Source: Klebsiella pneumoniae (lineage in GTDB: Bacteria; Verrucomicrobiota; Verrucomicrobiia; Limisphaerales; SXTU01). Taken from it: 52,992 nucleotides of DNA. The stretch is taken from NCBI GenBank assembly GCA_943330855.2, contig CALQJI020000030.1, positions 1-52,992 on the forward strand, given 5' to 3'. Positions 49,302-52,992 of the stretch are shown here, in pieces. The number at the start of each line of letters is the position of its first letter. The stretch's first letter is position 1. Made by a program: the position numbers and the translations under genes. Under the pieces are notes generated by a model that saw only the letters and a list, made by a program, of their open reading frames with translations, searched no databases and was not told the origin of the DNA.

Positions 49302-50531
49302 CTACTGGGCTTGGCGGGGCGTTTCCGAGGTCGGCGGCGCCTCCGCCGACCGTGGTGGAGGCAGTTTCAGGGTCGGCAGCGCCGTTGTTGGCGGCGTAGT
49401 CCGTAGTTTCTCGCTGATCAACCCCCAAAAGAAGGCGTAGGTATAGGCTCCCCTGAGCACTTCCACCCCCTCGATTGGAAGGTATTCCGAAACCACATTC
49501 GGATACTCACAGGCCAAAGCTCCCGGGAGCGCCTGCCAGATTGAATCGCGGTCGATATCCAGGATGCTCCTCCCTGCGTAGTGCTCGAAGGCGAGCACAT
49601 CCACATCGTCAGGCGGCAGCGCCCCAATTAACCAGGTGGCCAACTTGGGATCTTGCGACGTCAACTCGTGCGCCTGAGTGAAGGCATCGAGCAAGAATTC
49701 GCGCAGGCTCCAAGCGTGCTTGCGTGCTCTGGCGATACTCAGCAGCGCAACGCGAGGGATGTGAGTTCGGTGCGGGTCGCCTGTGTAGTAGGCGGCCCAG
49801 AATCGCGCCAACGGGTGGCTGCGCTCTTGCGCCGAGAGTCCGTCCGCTTCACAGGCCAGAAGGCGGAGATGCGCGATGGCAATCGGATGCTTGGAACTCC
49901 ATGTGTCGAGCACGAGAGGGGTCACCAGGTGGCCATCCTCAATTGCCAGCCACCCCGCCAGAGCCGCGGTGGCGACGAACTGTTCCAGACTCTCGAATTG
50001 CGCCATGTCCACCTCCCTCAGCGCGCTCTCCAAGCGGCGAAGCAGTTTCGTGTTCTGCTGGAGTTCGTGGGGAGGCACCAAGCCGGGGCGCGTGACGATG
50101 GCATAGAATGCCTGGGCTCGATCGAAGTCGGCGTAGGGAGCGGTCAAGGCCAGCACATCGGCGAGGGGCATCCCGGCCAAGGCGGCGGCGGCCCCGTTAA
50201 ACCAGGCAAGCCAACTCCACCCCAGCGCCCCGCCCGGAAGGTCCCGCAACTGCAACAGGCGACCACAGGCGACGAATCGTTCAATGGCCCCGGAAGTCCA
50301 GGCGGCAGGCGCCACGGCGGGATCCGCCAGAGGCCGGTTTTCCGGCTGCAGGCAGGACTGCCAAAACTCATGGGCGCGCTCAGGGCACGACCAGAATCCG
50401 GTGTTGCAAAAGGTGCCTTCGCTTGGCGAGAGGTTGTGGGCCGTTGGATCGGGCACACACCCTTCCACCCCCTTGCGTGGCGGGCTCAAGAGATCCAACG
50501 CATCGAGTCCTGAAAGACGCAACGAGTTCAT
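49302..50531 (-). CDS. Protein of unknown function in the RNA-associated cassette
   Basis: 409 residues, predicted soluble; I do not recognise a family. Its ATG (50531) overlaps the stop of the 79-residue gene by four bases, so the two are translationally coupled. The first ~60 residues contain CVPDPTAHNLSPSEG and GFWSCPERAHEFWQSCLQ. The middle is helical (WSWLAWFNGAAAALAGMPLA, PPHELQQNTKLLRRLESALR, HPIAIAHLRLLACEADGLS). The tail after residue 375 is Pro/Thr-rich and probably unstructured. No signal peptide, membrane helix or catalytic motif is visible. It ends nine bases after the IstB remnant on the other strand. Confidence 0.65.
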   Translation of the reverse strand: MNSLRLSGLDALDLLSPPRKGVEGCVPDPTAHNLSPSEGTFCNTGFWSCPERAHEFWQSCLQPENRPLADPAVAPAAWTSGAIERFVACGRLLQLRDLPGGALGWSWLAWFNGAAAALAGMPLADVLALTAPYADFDRAQAFYAIVTRPGLVPPHELQQNTKLLRRLESALREVDMAQFESLEQFVATAALAGWLAIEDGHLVTPLVLDTWSSKHPIAIAHLRLLACEADGLSAQERSHPLARFWAAYYTGDPHRTHIPRVALLSIARARKHAWSLREFLLDAFTQAHELTSQDPKLATWLIGALPPDDVDVLAFEHYAGRSILDIDRDSIWQALPGALACEYPNVVSEYLPIEGVEVLRGAYTYAFFWGLISEKLRTTPPTTALPTLKLPPPRSAEAPPTSETPRQAQ

Positions 50532-50767
50532 CGCGACACCTCGTCCTTCTTCACAGGGGACTCGCCCCGCCGCTCCGATGCCAACAAGGAATCCCGGCAG
50601 TCGCGGGCTTGCACCAACGACTTGGTTTCAAGTGAGCGGCGAACGCGCCGCTTGGTGCAGTCCGGCAGGTGCAGGGTGAAATGGCACCACCATGTGCCGT
50701 GGTTGTTCCAGAGGTGATGGTCCGGGTTTGCTGGGTTCACCCGGACCGCCAGCGTGGGCTGATACAT
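50528..50767 (-). CDS. 79-residue protein resembling a recombinase arm-DNA-binding segment
   Basis: The frame from the ATG at 50767 reads MYQPTLAVRVNPANPDHHLW, then NNHGTWWCHFTLHLPDCTKR and RVRRSLETKSLVQARDCRDS. The pattern G-T-W-W, a short beta hairpin, then R-R-S-L-x-T-x-x-x-x-x-A-x-x-x-R-D, is that of the N-terminal arm-binding segment of tyrosine recombinases, here without any catalytic domain. It lies directly behind the 381-base structured gap, and the start codon is next to a hairpin. Its stop overlaps the 409-residue gene. An upstream extension of the frame runs through the structured gap and is unlikely to be coding. Confidence 0.65.
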   Translation of the reverse strand: MYQPTLAVRVNPANPDHHLWNNHGTWWCHFTLHLPDCTKRRVRRSLETKSLVQARDCRDSLLASERRGESPVKKDEVSR

Positions 50768-51148
50768 ATGCGTTAGCCTTTCAGTCAACGCATCAGGGGT
50801 TTTGTGGACGGAACCGAACAGTGGCGTTCGTCTTCCGTGAAGGTTTGTTTTTCGAGGCGCTAACGCGCTTCGCACATCGAACGGGTTACCCCGCTCGAGC
50901 ACCGTGGCTGGCTTCAACAGCTCGGTTGCTACTCACCCGGTTCTACCCGGGCTCGTTCCTGATGCTGGGCAGAGTGAATCATTTGGCCGTGAAACTCGCA
51001 ACCTTGTTCCGTGTCATAAAGCCGGGAGGCCTGCTGCTCCCCAAGTATTTCAGCACTCCCCTCGCGTTTTCGCGTAAGGGAAAACTCGGAATGCTGCTCG
51101 GTCGCACTTGGCCCACGCCAGCGGTGGGTGGGTCATACGCCCGCGCTC
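50768..51148 (-). ncRNA. Candidate structured RNA (seven hairpins) upstream of the small protein
   Basis: No convincing gene fits this 381-base gap. Hairpins, in plus coordinates: 50770-50774/50787-50791; 50808-50813/50833-50838 enclosing 50815-50819/50826-50830; 50853-50860/50865-50872 (four-base loop); 50877-50885/50890-50898 (nine pairs, four-base loop); 50936-50940/50947-50951; 51053-51059/51088-51094 enclosing 51066-51071/51080-51085; 51112-51116/51124-51128. In two of the stems the single mismatch becomes a G-U pair only if the minus strand is transcribed, which supports that direction. It has the size and compactness of HEARO/OMEGA-type RNAs, but I cannot show homology. Confidence 0.5.
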
Positions 51149-51496
51149 TTACCGTTGCCACACGGCATATCCATTCGCCCGCAGCTCCAAGGCCAGTTGT
51201 TTCTCAAGCGCCGCCGCGTCCTCGTAGGTCATCGGATTGTATTTCTGGTAGAGCCGGGGGCGCAGCCACTGGCCAAACTTGTGCGGATACTTGCCCGACT
51301 TGATTCCTGCCTGATGATTCTTAAACCGCTCCTCCGGTGTCAGCCCAGTGCTGCCCACATACAAGCAGGCCTTCTCGCCCGCGTAATCGGGGTTCTCCCC
51401 CAAGAACCGCTTCTCCTTCAACACGGCGCGGTCCAGTTCAATCACGTAAACGTGGTGGTGCAGCACAGCGGTTCCCTTGATTCTTCGGGCTGTCAT
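51149..51496 (-). CDS. GIY-YIG domain protein
   Basis: 115 residues. HHVYVIEL (Tyr17) and ACLYVGST (Tyr46, Gly48) stand for the GIY and YIG strands, with a longer than usual loop between them. Arg57 and His61 in EERFKNHQAG match the R-x-x-x-H helix, and Glu98 in ALEKQLALEL the metal-binding Glu. GIY-YIG enzymes cut DNA in homing endonucleases, repair proteins and some mobile elements. The start is one base after the stop of the upstream 128-residue gene, so they form an operon. The structured gap follows its stop directly. Confidence 0.75.
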   Translation of the reverse strand: MTARRIKGTAVLHHHVYVIELDRAVLKEKRFLGENPDYAGEKACLYVGSTGLTPEERFKNHQAGIKSGKYPHKFGQWLRPRLYQKYNPMTYEDAAALEKQLALELRANGYAVWQR

Positions 51497-51497
51497 T

Positions 51498-51884
51498 TCA
51501 AGATTGGGGTTGAGGGTTGCTGCTGGGCTTGGGCCGGGGAAACTCGCTCATCCACTCCAAGCACAGCGGAATCAGGTCCAAGGTGCGGCGGGCTTGAATC
51601 GCCTGGCGATAGTGGTGGTCACGCACTCGCAGTTCGACGCCGGGACGGCCGAGCCATCGCGGCGCACCGGCACCAAAGCGCGCCCAACTGCTGGCTTCCC
51701 GATTAATCAGGCTGTCCAAATACGACCTTGGCAGGTCGGTGGTTCGTGGCAAGGGCAAAAAGCACCACCAATGAAACCTCCAGGGTTCGTCGGTGTCCGG
51801 ATCTCGTGAGCGTTCGCGCTCGAGATGTTCGATAGCCGGTGTAAACCTGCTTCTGTAATTTGTCTTTCTTCCCTCCAGCTTCAC
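51498..51884 (-). CDS. Protein of unknown function upstream of the GIY-YIG gene, 5' end uncertain
   Basis: 128 residues if a GTG at 51884 is used; this codon lies inside the left arm of a 20-base inverted repeat, so the true 5' part may have been lost or the start may lie further in. Visible features: FTPAIEHLERERSRDPDTDE, then PWRFHWWCFLPLPRTTDLPR, SYLDSLINREASSWARFG and a basic stretch DHHYRQAIQARRTL. I recognise no family. The aromatic-cysteine wording (HWWCF) recalls TWWCH of the 79-residue protein, which may be chance. It is coupled to the GIY-YIG gene (one base apart). Confidence 0.5.
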   Translation of the reverse strand: MKLEGRKTNYRSRFTPAIEHLERERSRDPDTDEPWRFHWWCFLPLPRTTDLPRSYLDSLINREASSWARFGAGAPRWLGRPGVELRVRDHHYRQAIQARRTLDLIPLCLEWMSEFPRPKPSSNPQPQS

Positions 51885-51957
51885 CCCTTTGGGGTTCGGC
51901 TGCGCTCGGCTCGCTACGCTCGCCTTCGCTCCGCCTCACCCCAAAGGGGTGAAGCTG
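51876..51957. repeat. Perfect 20-base inverted repeat with GC-rich loop
   Basis: CAGCTTCACCCCTTTGGGGT (51876-51895) is exactly complementary to 51938-51957; each arm contains its own ACCCCTTTGGGGT-type palindrome. The 42-base loop is made of GCTCG/CGCTC-like steps. It lies between the minus-strand cassette and the IS256 remnant. Confidence 0.9.
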
Positions 51958-52042
51958 CTCCGCACGCGCAAAACTGGTCGAGGGCGGGCCACGTTGGTTC
52001 CCTGTTGGGGTGTCGACAAACACATCCAACATCCAAAACCAC

Positions 52043-52436
52043 ATGGCCCACCACCCCGACCCTGAACTCTTGAACAACGTCCTGCAACTGCTGACCGAGC
52101 AAGGCCACGACGGCTTCGCCGAAGGCCTCCGCCTCCTCGTCAACGAAGCCATGCGCGTCGAACGCCAGCACGTCCTCCAAGCCCAACCCTACGAGCGCAC
52201 CGCCACCCGCCAGGGCTAGGCCAACGGCTACAAACCCAAAACCCTCGCCAGCCGCGTCGGCCCCATCACCTTCAGCGTGCCGCAAGTCCGGGGCGCGACC
52301 GCCTTCTATCCCAGCGCCCTGGAAAAAGGCCTCCGCTCCGAGCAGGCCCTCAAACTCGCCATGGCAGAAATGTATGTCCAGGGCGTCTCCACGCGCAAAG
52401 TCTCCGCCATCGTCGAGGAACTCTGCGGCACATACG
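52043..52436 (+). pseudogene. IS256-family (mutator-type) transposase, broken twice
   Basis: The frame reads MAHHPDPELLNNVLQLLTEQ, then LRLLVNEAMRVERQHVL and ERTATRQG, stops at an in-frame TAG (52217-52219), and continues in the same frame with ANGYKPKTLASRVGPITFSV, PQVRGATAFYPSALEKGLRS and MAEMYVQGVSTRKVSAIVEEL. The amber codon stands where relatives have Tyr or a similar residue (RQGxANGYKPKT), so a point mutation is the likely cause. The sequence is then cut after ELCGT near 52435; the catalytic DDE region is missing. The element cannot move on its own. Confidence 0.88.
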
Positions 52437-52992
52437 ATCCGGTGCGAAGACTCGCCGATAGATCGGCCAGACTCACCAGCGCCCCGCTCCGCGCCAGCCA
52501 TGCCTCCGTCGCGCTATTGTGGGTGCCATTGCCTACCACCACCGTGCCGTCGGCGTTCACGCCTGTGGCAGAATCCAAGGTCCAACCGCTGGGAACGCTG
52601 CCGCCTCCGTTCGTCAGCCACTGACTCACCGTCTGCATCCCTCCGACTTCAGTCCAGCGGAAGGCTTGAAACCCAGAGGTGGAGTCGCTATGCCCCACGA
52701 CCACAGAGCCATCGGCATTCACCGCATTGGCGGTGCTGTTAAACCCACCCGTCAGGAAGCCGAGACCGGCCATTACTCCAGCTGTTGCTGAGTTCGCACT
52801 TTTTACCCAGCGAAAGGCTTGAGCCCCAGAGGAGGAGCCATTGACGTAGTCGCTCCAGCCGATGACCACAGAGCCATCGGCATTCACCGCATTGGCGGTG
52901 CTGTTAAACCCACCCGTCAGGAAGCCGAGACCGGCCATTACTCCAGCTGTTGCTGAGTTCGCACTTTTTACCCAGCGAAAGGCTTGAGCCCC
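52437..52992 (-). pseudogene. HAF-repeat surface protein gene, cut by the IS256 remnant and by the window edge
   Basis: The minus-strand frame enters from beyond 52992 and reads units such as GLGFLTGGFNSTANAVNADG, SVVVGHSD and QAFRWTEVGGMQTVSQWL, the probable HAF-family extracellular repeat. It ends with GTHNSATEAWLARSGALVSL, after which it meets IS256 sequence near 52437 and stops at 52306. HAF proteins are exported beta-propeller-like repeat proteins, often with PEP-CTERM or autotransporter ends; that end is missing here. The 5' end is outside the window. Confidence 0.8.
52699..52992 (-). repeat. 165-base tandem repeat coding for HAF units
   Basis: The sequence from 52699 repeats with a period of 165 bases (55 codons): 52864 onward matches 52699 onward with no difference I can see up to the window edge (129 bases). 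The first, more distant unit at 52640-52698 differs. In-frame expansion or contraction is therefore easy. Confidence 0.85.

Noticed and set aside
50768..50917. Coding N-terminal extension of the 79-residue protein
   Set aside because: The 50 added residues run through three hairpins of the candidate RNA, and the sequence wording changes at the ATG at 50767.
50768..51148. Firm assignment as a HEARO/OMEGA RNA of IscB or IsrB
   Set aside because: Only size and hairpin density agree; there is no IscB/IsrB gene nearby and homology cannot be tested by reading alone.

Overview
The window reads as a high-GC chromosomal segment from the Planctomycetes-Verrucomicrobia-Chlamydiae superphylum, most likely a Verrucomicrobiota of the Pedosphaera/Limisphaera type. 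The evidence is the combination of Planctomycete-type cytochrome (PSCyt1/DUF1549/DUF1553) proteins paired with DUF1501 proteins, a sulfatase, several pseudopilins with the [18 protein letters not shown] signal, a PVC-type CxxCH dehydrogenase-like protein and few recognisable Shine-Dalgarno sites. The assignment is inferred from gene content; no rRNA is present.

Layout. 1-2210: a sulfatase running off the left edge (minus), then a head-to-tail fusion of a broken metallophosphoesterase and the tail of a pseudopilin. 2305-16505: six co-directional genes in two groups (PSCyt1 + DUF1501; PSCyt1 + PSCyt1 + DUF1501 + DUF1501) with one pseudopilin between the groups. 16552-22446: a HEAT-repeat protein, a truncated pseudopilin, an MFS transporter, a sodium:proton antiporter-like protein and queD. 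22515-23243: tRNA-Gln and an orphan response regulator. 23443-28583: a surface-polysaccharide cluster (nucleotide-sugar dehydrogenase, epimerase, ABC permease and ATPase) with a toxin-antitoxin pair inserted in it. 28663-35498: a minus-strand aa3-type cytochrome c oxidase operon (ctaB, coxA, coxC, coxD-like, two small membrane proteins, coxB, SCO, DUF420). 35733-46765: a thioredoxin-like protein, a large PVC-type CxxCH protein, a secreted MsrA, a 1218-residue DUF2339 membrane protein and an M1 aminopeptidase with HEAT repeats. 46921-49006: a response regulator, tRNA-Pro and a flavoprotein.

49129-52992 is an accessory region bounded by two insertion-sequence remnants (an IstB fragment and a broken IS256-family transposase). 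Between them, all on the minus strand, lie a protein of unknown function, a GIY-YIG protein one base behind it, a 381-base non-coding gap packed with hairpins, a 79-residue protein resembling the arm-DNA-binding segment of tyrosine recombinases, and a 409-residue protein of unknown function whose start overlaps the 79-residue gene by four bases. This RNA-plus-small-protein cassette is the best candidate here for an undescribed system. Beyond it a HAF-repeat surface protein gene is cut by the IS256 remnant.

Two layers of small repeats also run through the window: tandem heptamers placed in frame inside PSCyt1 genes and between genes, and 100-160 base intergenic elements with long inverted repeats.
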